From contig VTFK01000341.1 of assembly GCA_009617715.1 (NCBI GenBank), positions 62,001 to 126,000 on the forward strand: a stretch of DNA of 64,000 bases. The letters run 5' to 3'. The translations under genes and the position numbers were made by a program. The stretch is from Plectrocnemia conspersa (Eukaryota; Arthropoda; Insecta; Trichoptera; Polycentropodidae). This document shows positions 36,321 to 48,250 of the stretch, piece by piece. The notes beneath the pieces are model-generated. The model saw only the letters and a program-made list of their open reading frames with translations, ran no database searches and was not told the origin of the DNA. Position 1 is the stretch's first letter. Each line of letters opens with the position of its first letter.

Positions 36321-37069
36321 ATATACTAAGCATGAAACAATTTTTAATTATTTTTTTTTATCCATTCTTAATTAAATGTAAATTAGACACTGCTATGTAT
36401 AAAATAGACTATGCAAAAAAATATTTTGTGATTAGCGCTATTATTAAAAAGACAATAATATCACATTTGTATAGATATAAAAAAATAATTTTGCAAATAT
36501 ATTGCCTAATGCGTTTCAAAATGATAACGAAAAAAATTCATTAACATATTTTTAAATATTATTAAGATAATTCATCTAATTTCTGCGGCTACAACAAGAA
36601 TTTATTTTTACGTTTCAAGCATTTTAGTACGACGTAGAAAAGACCTAAACGCACGTGCGTTAACAACCTAACACGCAGAATTTGACTTGAGAAACATTGA
36701 TGAAAAGTATACGAACCGAGCTTTCAATTTTTCTTTTTTTAAAGTAGCTCAAAAATCTATCTTTATAATATTTTTTCGATCAACTGCTCTTACCAGAATT
36801 GACATATCTGTATTTATTATTATATAAGTAAACTGTTTTTTATTAATATTTTTACTGGATTTGTAATGCTTTCAAAGAATTGTTGAAATTAGGTTTGGAT
36901 ATATTAAACTGAGATGTGAGCCATTAAATGAAGAAGACATAATTTTGTACCATAGTTTAAATACATAAGCTGTATACGATTGCGCTTTAGCAGACCTATT
37001 AGCATTTCAGTTAAATATAAAACGGTTATTTAATAGCAAAGACGTAAAGTTAGCACTTCAAGCTTGCGT

Positions 37070-37600
37070 ATTTAAACAAAACTATTGGAAAAAGTATTCA
37101 GCTGACATTTGAAGATGCGGAAATAAGAAAGCTGTTGATCATACTTTAACTAAATGAAAGAGAAATGATGCTGTGAATATATGTATTCTCAATAGGATAT
37201 ATTTCAAAAAATGTGTTTGATACATATTCTGAATATTTTTTTTTATATTAGGTAGTTAGTTGTATATTTTAATTTTACGCTTAATATTCGTACCTAAAGT
37301 TTCATTAGCATTACAACTTAAATTTTAAATCACAAACGCACGGGGGATTATATTGATTATTACTCGAGTAGAAGAAAAAATCTGTCTTACACCCACTTCT
37401 GCCTCCATTGGCTCACTTTACCACTCCTACTTTTACTCCCATTTGGTATTACCACTCAAATTGCAATTCAAACTCGTATTACCACTACCACTACACTCCC
37501 ACTTAAACTGCAGCTCTCGCTACCATTTCCACTCTATTTATATGAACCAATGAACAAAGGTTTCAATGTATAACTAAAGTTTCTATATAATAAATTAAAA
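37070..37600. repeat. Duplicated block C with ccactc/ccactacc-rich stretch
   Basis: Contains an imperfect tandem of cactcc, ttaccact and cccac (37380-37540), preceded by gcattacaacttaaatttta. The same order occurs at 41800-42320. No gene is supported; the open frame at 37353-37553 is a by-product of the simple repeat. Confidence 0.6.
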
Positions 37601-38544
37601 ACCTTGAAAATTCAATATGACAATGAGCTACAAAAGTATTGCTAAAATTATATTAGTAATAAGGTATGACATGGGAGCTGAAAAGTTCATCCAAATCGAA
37701 CTTGAAAATAACTCAAATAAATTAAAAAATCTTATCGTCTTCCGACAAATCTGTTACGCTATTAAAGTGGTTTTAAAATGTGTTCCGCATCAAAAAATTG
37801 TACTTACGTAATTTAATTAGTATATTAGCGCATTATTTTGTAAATTTCTTTTCTATTCCTACACGCCTAGTCACTAAATATAATACAAGGGTAGGAGACA
37901 GCTGGAGAAAAATTTGATGCTACTAATGAGTTCTTTAAAAAAAAATTAATAAAAAATACATTTTTTTTTAATTGAATATGCGACGCGAATACGTAAAAAG
38001 TTAACTTTACATGAGATGAAAAATACATTTACATACGTTAATTTTTGGATTTTTATAATATTAAATTTCGCAATTAATTTGTCAAAAAGTTTTTCATACT
38101 TTGGATTTTGTCAAGAATGTCATTTTCAATTGTGGAATAACGTAAGTTATGATGTTGTGACGTTGTTCTATTATATGACAGCAAGTATAAATGGATCATT
38201 TATAACGTTTGTCGAAAGCTTATCTACTAATATATAATTTTAAAATTAAATATAATAGTGGTCTTTTAAAAAGATTTAATAAAAATATTTAAAAACAATC
38301 ATTTTTTAAGAAAGCAACAAATTATAAATTAAAAACGTTACATTTTTTTTATTAAATAATTTTTTCATTAGACGATAGATTTTTTTTTATATTTTGAAGA
38401 AGTTGGTTGAAATCGCAGAATCACTAATGTAACGATACTCAATCAAAATCTCAATTAAGATTTACAACGTTATTTTCATCGCATATTCAATTATCTTTAC
38501 ATAAATTAACAATAAAACATTAATCTACTTTTATGGATGGAATG

Positions 38545-38611
38545 GGACTCCCCGAAAAAACTTGTAATTCTAAGGGTTCCGTGAGTCGACAAACTTTGAA
38601 AACCACTGCTC
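38545..38611. repeat. Right end of a hAT-like element
   Basis: aaactttgaaaaccactg preceded by agggttccgtgag is a typical right terminus. The left end was not found. Confidence 0.4.
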
Positions 38612-39569
38612 TATTACATCCACACATTTTCAATAAAACTATATATAAAAGGCGTAGTCGTTAAGCAACCATACTTTTACTTACATTTCTGAGAATAATT
38701 AAACAAAGAATTCGCAGAACGGCTTCTATTAAGAAATGAACAAAATCTTAAAGATAATTATTATTTGTGAACTTTTAGAACAAAGATTTAATGTTTTTAA
38801 AATATTCATATATTATGGATAAATCTAAATATCTATTACTAGGACTTATTTCAATTAGGAAGATTATTGTTAATTCAGATATGCGCATATCTATATACCT
38901 CCCTTAACGGTATGACGCCATATAGCACGAACGCATCCTTTGTGCAAATAATGATTATTAAATTCAACAATTACAACATAAAATTAAAGGATCTTGCGAA
39001 TATTAATATAATATAAAACAGCGCTATATTTAATAAAAATACATAATTATGAACTAGGGTGTTTAATGTTTATATGAAACAAAACGGAACTAATAAAATA
39101 AATACGCCTGGAAAGCTTATGAGATTTGACATTATTGTGATGTGATTCGTTGAAAGCTCAGCGTCGCTATATTCACAATCACCTTAACCGAACAGTACAT
39201 AATTAAAACGAAATATCTATAAAACTCGTTCGCTTGCATTAGGTTTTAATTACCCGTCAGTAGTTGCCTATAAAAATATTTCACATTTCGTCATTGTGTC
39301 ACAAAAGAATTTAATTATTATGTGATATAATGACGTTTATTTTTTCTTAATTATAACAATTAACATATCGATTGAAAATAAGAATGAAATTAAAACTGCA
39401 AATATTATTTCAGCTTAGTACCTAATTAATAAAACTGCATAACACATATTCAACGTTAAATCTGAACCCATATTTAAAAATATATTAATACCTATACCAC
39501 TAAGATTAAACATATACATAATAAAAAGTAAGTTGCAAAAATAAAAAAAGATAAATGAACACAACTTAC

Positions 39570-39644
39570 AATGTACTCCGACATTTTCAGGCACGTCCTC
39601 CCTTCTCGCGACGACTGCACCGACTGGCATCCGAGCGGCTGCAT
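39570..39644 (-). CDS. Alternative first coding exon ending 'MSEYI' of the zinc-finger gene
   Basis: A minus-strand frame of 25 codons ends at ATT followed by gtaagt, phase 0. Two in-frame ATGs exist, at 39644 and 39584. The inner one (MSEYI) is preferred because it corresponds to the only ATG of the homologous exon at 42664-42678, where the outer ATG is TAC-like, and both share the leader GGACGTGCCTRAAA. The exon lies in a small G+C-rich island (about 39590-39690) that may be the promoter/5' UTR. Confidence 0.5.
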
Positions 39645-39899
39645 GGCGCACTATTAGCGACGTGATCTCGATTCAGTTTTACCAACCTTTTTGCACAAAA
39701 GAGAGTTTCTAAAAATAACCTGGTGATCGATTTAAGTCTGGCTTTGTTACTAATAAGTATCATATTCAATTTTATATGAATATTTATACAATAATGCGAT
39801 GTTTTCAGACTTACTTTTATTTTGTATTAGTGTATCAAAAAAAAAATCTGTAAAGTATAAATCCAGATTTGACAATAAATTAATAATTTTTAAATATTA

Positions 39900-40080
39900 A
39901 TAAATGTTTTAGCTATTCAAAAATAAAAATAGTACCGAATAAAATGGCGGAACTTCGTCTGGGTGATCATGGTTTCGATACAAACTTACTGAAGGCACTA
40001 TGGTAGGAAGACCAACCTTACGTATCTACACCTTATTTTTCCCAAGAGCCGCAATCACTGCGAACAGGGTTGAATTATAA
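39900..40080. repeat. Duplicated block D, copy at 48145-48250
   Basis: aaatggcggaacttcgtctg, atcatggtttcgata and acttac.ga match the second copy at 48150-48220. It lies just upstream (minus sense) of the first exon at 39570-39644, so it may be part of its promoter. Confidence 0.65.
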
Positions 40081-40424
40081 CAAATATGAATTATTACTAT
40101 ATTAATTTTATATATGTATAAAAATAAAAGATATATAAAAGTAATACAACTATTTTAACAATGAAAAGGGCTATAAAATAATTAATTCGACAGCCCAATA
40201 CCGCCCTGTGTAACCGACTAATACAGAGCAGAAATTCAAAAACACGTGATGATCACACGCTGAAAAATGTTTTTGTACTGAAAATAAATTGCAATAAACT
40301 AAAAAAATATTCTGATTTTTTTTTATACAAAAGCTTCCTCGTGGAACCACTAAGCAAAAAATTCTCTGGCAATCTTGGAAAACATTGATTCCGTGCCCCC
40401 TGACAAAAATGGCTTTTTATATAT

Positions 40425-40620
40425 TCTTTAACATCGTAATATAATTTTTTGAATAAATAATAATGGGTACGAGTTAACCCATTCTATGCTACAAATAAAT
40501 ATAAAAATTAGCCACCGTTGCGACATATTTTCTGAAATCAAATTTTAATAAAATTTTTAAATTTTGCATTAAAAATATTGAAAATATCTACTCATAATAT
40601 TTACCTGATAATTAGTCGTA
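40425..40620 (-). repeat. Dispersed repeat, inverse copy of 14880-15050
   Basis: Carries gggtacgagttaacccattc and agccaccgttgcgacatatt, the complement of the copy at 14880-15050. No open frame. Confidence 0.75.
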
Positions 40621-41103
40621 TTTTTTTGCTCTAAATTAAAATTATTTTTATTGTCTGTGTTTGTTATCTTCAATTTCATCTAAAACTGCTATCACTTAAT
40701 ACATATAGTAGGCGACTAAATTTAAAACACTGAAAATAATTTAGAACTACTATTATTTATTTTACATGCGTTATTATCCTTTTACCCAATATACATATTT
40801 TAAGTGATCTTATTGTTTTTTAAATAAACTTATCACTATACTTGAGGTTCTAAGTATCTCTTTCTCCTCACATATCAGTATGTCTACTTTTCAAAACGGC
40901 TTTCCATTTCTAGAAAAAATAATTTTATTATAAGTTAAAACAATTTAAAAAAAACACTTCACACAAAAATAACAATCGAAAACTTTCGAAAAAATAGAAA
41001 AATGGGCTGAATCTATTCACGCTCAAAAATAGTTAGACGTCAATAGACGTCCATAGCACTAGTGCTACATCTTATGTATATTGACGGCAATTACTGTCTG
41101 TAG

Positions 41104-41329
41104 CAGGCCTCGGCAACCTTTTTTGGCTACGAGTAAAAAAAATTAAAATGTGACTATTAAAAAGACTATTCGGGTCAGTGAATATTTTTAGTCTTAACAA
41201 CCATATATGTGTTCAAGTCCTGACATCGTAACACGTTAAAAAAATGATATTTGCAGAACTAAAATAGGTCACTTCAAATCATAAAACGGGTCACTTGGTG
41301 ACCCGCGGGTCATAAGTTGCCGAGCCCTG
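41104..41329. mobile_element. hAT-type MITE, 226 bp, with 8-bp target duplication
   Basis: Ends CAGGCCTCGGCAAC and GTTGCCGAGCCCTG are inverted repeats. GTCTGTAG is duplicated at 41096-41103 and 41330-41337. The motif gggtcacttggtgacccg lies near the right end. Non-coding. Confidence 0.93.
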
Positions 41330-41599
41330 GTCTGTAGCATCGAAAGGATTAAAAGTATGTGTGCATTAAAAATATTTAGCATTAAATAAATATGTTTATT
41401 TATGTGTAAAATTATATACAAATATTAATAATATTATTATTAAACAAAAATCGAATATAAAAAAATATATTAAAAATGTCAAATAATAAACAAATATAAA
41501 TCGAAATACAGACATAATATATAAAAAGTGTTTAAGACACATATTAACAGAAATTAAATATATAAAGTAATCAAGCACAGCTAGCAAATATTAAAAATA

Positions 41600-41722
41600 T
41601 GCAAAGTATATTCAAAACGAATTTTGGTCAATAGGAGGGCGCAAAAACAATTATCACTTCTCAGAAGTCAAAAATTCACGTCAAAAGCAATAAAATTGTG
41701 TCGGCGCCGTCACAGTGGAAAC
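41600..41722. repeat. Left half of the palindromic MITE
   Basis: gcaaagtatattcaaaacga, then ggtcaataggagggcgcaaa and gtgtcggcgccgtcacagtg match the left arm of 150-418 closely. The right arm is missing. Confidence 0.8.
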
Positions 41723-41799
41723 ACAAAAATTATCTTACTATTTTATATATAATTGAAAGAGTAAAATAAAAAAACGCTTGCTTTACCAAATATGTTTAG

Positions 41800-42320
41800 C
41801 TGTCATTTGGAGACGTGGAATTCATATACTTGGCAATAATCCATCAACTAAATTAAGAAAAAATAATTTGTGGATTCTGTGAAAATATTTTCAATAGGAA
41901 AATAAAAAAATTGCGTTTAATATATGCTCTGATATTTCTTCGATATTTTACTGATGAATTTATTTTCGAACTCAATGAAAGTTATGGAACCTTGGTAATC
42001 AAACTCTTTGGAGCACCATTAAGATTTTTTTTAAATTTACGTTGATCTGTGGTTATTTAAAAAGACTTTATTTGGATATTTGGCTATTCAATATCATCTT
42101 AAATAAAAAGCTTAAATGAGTTCCATCACTTTTTACACACAAAAGTGCAATTTTCCTACCTAAACTACCATTGGTATTACAATCTAAATTTTAAATCAAA
42201 AACATACTTCAACTCATAATCGCATTCCATATCTTGCTCCCACTACCATTCTCACTCCCACATCTTTTACTCGATATCTGCTCATATCTGCTCAAAATGA
42301 ACAAAATCTAAAAATTAGAC
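41800..42320. repeat. Duplicated block C, second copy
   Basis: Carries agctgtcatttggagacg (compare agctgacatttgaagatg at 37098), ggtattacaatctaaatttta and a cccactaccattctcactccc run. Diverged from 37070-37600. Confidence 0.6.
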
Positions 42321-42663
42321 CATCGAAGCGAAAAAAAGTATTTTCTAATAAACCGAGATTTTTTTCGTTTGATTTTGTGAGGTGTAGAGAATATAATATA
42401 GTTAAATACCAACTCGTTGATATTAACTTAAACTGAACTTTAATATACTACATATGGATCTAACTAATACATATCGATATAGCACGCTTACAATATTATG
42501 TTTTTTTTTATCTAGAATTTTTGCTCTTTAGCTAATTAAAAAACAGTATAACACATACGCTTTTTTATAAATATATAAATAATGATATCACTCTGATTTA
42601 AAATAAACACAATCTAAAACGTTCAGTCGTAAAATAAAATTTAATTAAATAAACAAAACTTAC

Positions 42664-42678
42664 GGTTAAGTCGTCCAT
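42664..42678 (-). CDS. Alternative first coding exon 'MDDLT' of the zinc-finger gene
   Basis: On the minus strand an ATG is followed by four codons and then a strong donor (gtaagt), in phase 0, as required by the exon at 35463-35567. The leader immediately before the ATG (GGACGTGCCTAAAA) matches the leader of the exon at 39570-39644, and homology extends about 150 bases upstream, so the two are duplicated first exons. A TATA-like box (ctttatatagcg in this orientation) lies near 43056, about 380 bases upstream. Confidence 0.5.
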
Positions 42679-43044
42679 TTTTAGGCACGTCCTTCGCTTT
42701 GGCAAATGTTTATGTAATTGATGTAAGCGGCTGCGTAACGCACTAGCTATGTTAATAGTTAGGATTTATATTAATAGTTTTCAACCAACTTTACGAACAA
42801 ATCGGGGTAATCTTTACTGATTTGTTTTGCATGTGTTAAATATTCTTTATGGTTGGTTGTGAAAAAATCAGTATTCTTGCTTTTAAAATATCAAACTACT
42901 TCTGTATAAATACTTGTTTTATATGCATATTCCGTATATGATAATCAATTAAAAGTTAGCAGTTATGTTATATGAAGTAAAGTTAAAAGCGAATATCGCA
43001 TCTCGGCTTGTCTGTTAAATACAGAGCTCGTGCGCTATATAAAG

Positions 43045-43065
43045 CGATGAGGTAATTTGTTACGT
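43045..43065 (-). promoter_or_regulatory. TATA-like box upstream of the 42.7 kb first exon
   Basis: The minus strand reads cgctttatatagcgcacgag, a TATA-type core in a locally G+C-richer stretch, about 380 bases upstream of the MDDLT start. The core also reads as TATA on the plus strand. Whether it drives the exon is inference. Confidence 0.3.
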
Positions 43066-43229
43066 CGCACAGTGTACGATTTGACCAATCTAGCTGGACA
43101 AAACTCAGAATCAGACGTATAGGATTTTAAATGGTCTCAAATTACAATTTAGAGATGTGGCAGCAAATAAAAAACAATTTTGTTAATTCTACTAAATTTA
43201 TTTGGATTTTAACAAAGTTTTTATGTGAG

Positions 43230-44010
43230 CAAAATGTTTTATGCTGCTTTTCTTAGGCAGTTTCCGTAACAAATAAATGTAAGGATCAGACGACATTAAT
43301 AAATATTTAAATAAATCATAATTTGTGCGAACACGAGAAGTTTTTAATGTGTGACCCTAATTTGACCTTTCTGATTTCTTTGTTTTGCCCTTTAAAGCCT
43401 CTTCAGACATTTGTTCTATTATTTCTGCTCCGTGTATCAGGATCTCGTGTTTCCAAACAATATTGCTTAAATTTGTCCGGGTCCATTTTTTATAGCTAGA
43501 CGCTATGACTGTAAGAATAGTAGATAAATTAAATTTTCTTTGATACTGGTGATACGAGCCGTTGCTTTAAAATCGTGAAAAAACGCCCTTGCGCTGCTCC
43601 TATCGTTGCTCGTACCAAAATCTGGTTTTAACTTTGTCTACTATGAGACTGATTTCTTTGAATTTACCCCTTTATTTCATCCTTCTTCTTCTTCAGCATA
43701 CATTTGCACAGTGAAATTGTTTTGCAATAAATAAAGCCAACGCTTCTTCCGGGGTGTAAGACCGTTGGTATTTTTTCACGCTAATTTATCTCCGAGCTTT
43801 TTTATAACCAGTAGCTCGTTTTGGTAAAACTGTAGATACTTCCTCCATTAAATTAGCAGCGTCTCATTTTCCACTGGCTCGCACACTTAATTGTGCAGCA
43901 AAAAATAGCTGTGCATCGTTATATTTTTCCAATTGAACTTTGCGCTTTTTCGTTTTTGTACAACTATCTTCAAAACGCTTTTTCGGTCTACCAATACTGA
44001 AACTTGGTTT
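43230..44010 (-). pseudogene. Broken ORF of an unidentified DNA-transposon protein family
   Basis: In broken frames the minus strand reads GRPKKRFEDSCTKTKKRK-like, AQLFFAAQLSVRASGK, LMEEVSTVLPKRATGYKKAR, RSYTPEEALALF, ILIHGAEIIEQMSEEALKGK and a final YLNIYLCRLILTF/LLMSSDP-like region. The order recalls a conserved transposon-associated protein widespread in invertebrates, which I cannot name with certainty; N-RAG-TP is one possibility. Stops and shifts show decay. The open frame at 44076-44282 may be an upstream part. Confidence 0.45.
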
Positions 44011-45779
44011 CAGTGACTATTCGTGGAACATATAAAACACTAACTCTTAATTTAACCATTTTTTTCATAGACACTTTAAAAAATAAGTCTAATCGTACGA
44101 AGCCATTTCACACGAATCTTCTCACATTCTTTTTTCAGAAAGGTCCATAAGGGCTTCTCCTGATCTTGTGTAAGGAGCAAATCAACAAATCTTGACTTTA
44201 CAAACATAATAACTTTGTTTAATCTGCCTTTGAAGGATAGAACGCCAAAAGTCAAATAATGACTTTCGTGAAATTTTGGCACTTATAATGAAACAAATTA
44301 AAAATCTTTAGAATCGCACATAATCGCACAAAATAATTATGTTCTTAAAAAACTATAATGATGCGAGAATACGTTTAGAGCTTTGTCATGCCTTGACTCA
44401 ACTTGACTACATACTTTAAGACCATCCAAAGTTAATTTTTGTGTTTTTTTTGTTGTTTTGAAAATGGTATATTTTAAGACAGTATTCCTAAGTATTCACG
44501 AATATTTTGGTGATAGATTGATAATTACCTCTAGTTGAAGAATCCATCACTAAAAAGTACTTAAATTACACAAAACACAGTAAGCCAAGCACAAACGTCA
44601 ATGTTCACAGCTGCACTAAGCGGCTAATCGCGGCTACCTAGATCCAAAACGGTAACTTTGCCCATTTTTATTGAAGGGATCGCGACTCAAAAAACTGTTT
44701 TGAGTACGTTACCGGTTGTAGGGAACATTCAAGGGTATTATAATATTAAAAAAAAGCAATATCTGAACATTACAATTTTAGACTTTTGTCCACCTAGATT
44801 AGTCAAATCGTATACTGTGCGTCGTATACCTTTAATAAATAAAAAAAATGGTCCAGACCCTCGAGAAAATTCTAAATGGCGGTCATTCATAGATTTTTTT
44901 TAAATATCGTAATATTTATTTATTTATTAATGAATCAAAAATTAATTGCATACGTAAAAATTAACGTGAAACTCCTGAAAATTTATGGGGAAACTACCGT
45001 CATTTTGAATTTTCACTAATGGACCAAATTATCAATTTTCGTACTAAGTACAGCATTCAATACAAAAGCATATTTTCAATACCAGTGCTTATTAAACATT
45101 TTTAAAACAGTGATGATGAAATATATTTAAACATTGTTGGTATTTATTGAATCAGAAATTTTGTTTAATCAGTCAGTAGTTTGAATAGTATTTTAAACAA
45201 AAGGCGAAAATATACGTTGTTGAAATGGCTCCGTAAAAATCATATGTTAAATATTTTTTTTATACTAAAATATAATATAATACTGTATGTAGTATGTACG
45301 TAATAAAAAATACATTGAGAAGATTTACTAACCATTTACAACTATATATAATTAAAATTACTATTAGCTCTTACAAAAACTAACGATTTAATTAGTTACA
45401 TTTAAATACACAAAAAGCAATGAAATTAAAATATTATAAACCTTCATCAAAATTTAGTAGAGAATGTTGAATAAAAAGGCTTTAGAAAAGTATTTTTTTT
45501 TAAAATTTGATACAAGGTGCATCTCCTCACAATCCGCAAATTTTATTAAACACTAATAAATATCAGGATTCTAAACTACTACTTAGTTTTCTACTTGGAA
45601 CATACAAGATTGAGATAAAATCGCACGAAGCGAAGCTACGTCAAAGACCGACCAAGACAAATCTAAAAGGGCGAGGAAGCAGCCGCTTCCCACTTCACCA
45701 CAACGACGTACTACGCAATTATTTTTTTTTTATATAAATTAAACGCAACGTTTTCGATATTTACGGATAAAATTCAACA

Positions 45780-45870
45780 TTAGAATATTCATGGCTGGTA
45801 AATATGTGATTCTAGCAAAATAATGCCACACTAAAAAAATAATATATTTCATAGATATTTTAATATGCTT
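45780..45870. repeat. Duplicated block F, copy at 47878-47965
   Basis: atggctggtaaatatgtgattctagcaaaa and the following atgccacact/tgtcacacc stretch recur at 47881. Non-coding. Confidence 0.6.
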
Positions 45871-46289
45871 TTTAGTCGTTTCATTTCACATTTTAAAATT
45901 TTCAACTGCCTATTAATAATAACTTGATAAAATTCGTAATAAAATAAAAGCTATATCACCATAAATACGATAAAAGTTAAAAAAAGCTGTATCACCATAA
46001 ATACACATATTTATAATCATTGTAAAATATCGTCTATTAGATAACATCCAAGAAACTACACATAAGTATATTGCGTGTCGTCACTCGGAACGGAACGATC
46101 TAGGTGAATTTATTTTACTGTAACCAAGCTTCTTCAGCCAAATGACCGACTGCAGCACAATCATTGTCACTCGATCGTCATGAAAGATAGTATCCTCAAA
46201 TATCAATAGATAAAAAAAATACGTTTTATTAGTATTTATACGGTTTTATCGATATTAACCTCAATATTCATACGTTTACGTTTAAAACG

Positions 46290-46850
46290 TATCTAGTTCA
46301 GTTAAATCTAACGTAAATGTGCATTAATTCGGAAGCAATGATAATGTTTACGTATTATAAAAGGAAAAACTCACTTTTCGGCCTCGCAGTCCGTCGACGG
46401 AAATTCAAAATTTGAAGATTTCATTACGAAGATTGTTTATCTGATTTAATCAATGTATTTTTCAAATCTTCAACAAATTTAATTTTCATACTTGTAAATT
46501 TGCAATCCGATTATTTATATTCAATCAAAACGAACAACGCACATGACGAATTAATGAAAATTATAGTCGCTTAGCAAAATTTTATTTATAAATAATAATT
46601 ATTTAAGACTGTTGACAACAAAAGAATTCATAAGTGGAGGCTCGAAAACCATCGTTTCAACTCTATTTTTATTTTTATTAATTATAATTAAATATATTTC
46701 TTTTGTTTACGTGTATTATTATACACCGTTCATACAAAGCGATACGATTTACAAATTAAAAAATTAAGCATAGAATTTTTCATTTTAAGTTATACGCGTC
46801 CGGAAGCGAAAGCGGCTTAGAAAAATTATATATAAGATGATTTTTAAAAC
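46290..46850. repeat. Duplicated block A, copy at 57850-58410
   Basis: Shared order: tgtgcattaa, agcaatgataat, aaaaggaaaaactcactttt, ggcctcg, attcaaaatttgaagatttc, tatttatattcaatcaaa, aaatatatttcttttgttt, caccgttcatacaaa and cgatacgatttaca. It includes the ATG-plus-donor exon at 46375-46424. Confidence 0.85.
46375..46424 (-). other. ATG-plus-donor exon candidate (copy X1)
   Basis: The minus strand reads ATG, then KSSNFEFPSTDCEAE and two bases before gtgagt (phase 2). It lies in a block duplicated at 57.9 kb. The phase does not fit the phase-0 entry of exon 2, so it may be a non-coding leader exon or may splice elsewhere. Confidence 0.3.
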
Positions 46851-46959
46851 ATGAGAATTAAATGTTTAGTTTTAATAAAACATAATTTAAAAAAAATATT
46901 TATTTATAGGAAAAATCTTACGATTGAATTTACGTGGTATAAGTTGCTGTCATATGCCC

Positions 46960-47010
46960 GAAAGGATTGGGTTCGAATCATACATGGACCCTAATTTTTT
47001 TTAATGTCTA
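46960..47010 (+). repeat. tRNA-like (SINE-type) fragment
   Basis: gggttcgaatcatacatgga, followed by a T run, resembles a polymerase III B box and terminator. No full cloverleaf can be drawn upstream, so it is not a working tRNA gene; a SINE piece is possible. Confidence 0.2.
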
Positions 47011-47229
47011 TCGTGTCTGTAAAGTTGGAATTAGTGAGTATTATAAAATAAAATATGGCGATGAAAATGCAAAATAAAATCGAGCATATAACATATAATA
47101 TATTAATTGTAAGCTATAATATATGTCAGCGATTTTTAGTCAGGTGTCTCACATCTTATTATAAAAACTGGCGATTGTGTTCACCCCGCTGTAACGCATT
47201 GGGCTAACGCCTGTCGTCTTTCAGCATAT

Positions 47230-47520
47230 TATTAAATTTAAAAGAAATATTTTTTTTCGTATAATTTGATTATGTCTTACTTTGTCTCGTGATGAAATTG
47301 TTAAAAACATTTTTTATTTAAAATGATTGAGGTATTTATTAAAAAATCTTGTCTACAAAACAAATAAGAAAATCTGAATACATAAAAAAACCATCATTAT
47401 ATTTTAAACAATACTAAAAAAATACTTTTAAGCAAAAAAAAACAAAGACACGCTTGAAAGTAGTAATGCAATTATACTATAAAAGAGATTTTTTTTGCTG
47501 TTTATTTTAATTACTGTAAC
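47230..47520. repeat. Duplicated block B, second copy
   Basis: Diverged copy of 35960-36320 in the same orientation; see the shared tataatttgattatgtctta and aaaaaaaacaaagacac motifs. Confidence 0.65.
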
Positions 47521-48144
47521 ATTCTTCATTTTTTTAATTAATATTTTTATCCGTTTTTTAAAATGTAAGATATGTGTACCCAGAATTTTTGATTTATATA
47601 AAAAAAATCGCTATTATTAAAAAAAACGGCTCCAGCTGCAGTGACATCTATTGGTTATAAATTATATTACAGATAATAATTTATTATTATTAATATAGAT
47701 GTTACCGATTCCCAGATTTTTAGTCTGGTGGTTAATACTTCCTTGTAGGTATTCATTATATCTAATTGATTTACTCAGTTGGTACAGTTTTACCCCGTTG
47801 TAACACACTGGGCTTACACCTGTCAGGTTACAACTGAAGATTTAATAAAAAATAAAATTAAAATTGAAATTAAAATATCAATGGCTAATAAATATGTGAT
47901 TCTAGAAAAATGGTGTCACACCAAACTCAAAGTGAAAAAATTAAATTATATTTCACTACTATAATATTATATGATTCACTGATATAGCTTCTTTTCTCGT
48001 TTTCTTGTATATTGCTATCGCATGTAAATTGCGAAGTTTTGAGTGAATGCTGTATTAATGAAAGAAATGCTGCAAAAGTGCAAAGCAACATTTCACGATA
48101 AATAGGTATTTTTTTACTGTAAAGAAATTAATCAGCTGGAGGAA

Positions 48145-48250
48145 ATAAGTTCAGCACCGAGTGAAATGGCGGAACTTCGTCCGGATATTCATGGTTTCGA
48201 TAGGAGCTTACGAAACGTACATTGCTTTATTTTTCCGATTGCCTTTGGCA
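48145..48250. repeat. Duplicated block D, second copy
   Basis: aaatggcggaacttcgtccg and attcatggtttcgatag match 39940-39995. Confidence 0.65.

Larger units (their letters stand above)
15129..42678 (-). other. Gene span: multi-exon gene for a repeat-rich 3CxxC zinc-finger protein
   Basis: Hand-assembled minus-strand gene. Exons in transcript order: 42664-42678 or 39570-39644 (first exons), 35463-35567, 28350-29486, 21352-21450, 18785-18976, 16573-16601 and 15252-15357. Exons of 15 (or 75), 105, 1137, 99 and 192 bases all begin and end in phase 0. The last two (29 and 106 bases) share a split AG|A codon and end in TGA, with AATAAA hexamers about 115 bases later. Predicted product about 560 aa: residues 1-40 acidic N-terminus, 41-419 16-residue repeats, 420-560 Cys-rich region resembling the zf-3CxxC domain of ZAR1 and RTP proteins. 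Those families include RNA-binding oocyte factors and receptor chaperones; this product's role is unknown. The gap between exons 3 and 4 contains nested transposons. Further undetected exons are possible. Confidence 0.65.

Noticed and set aside
37353..37553. 66-residue plus-strand open frame
   Set aside because: Produced by a cactcc/ttaccact simple-sequence run shared with 42.2 kb. No protein features.
46960..47010. A tRNA gene
   Set aside because: Only a B-box-like gggttcgaatc is present. No acceptor stem or anticodon arm can be paired.
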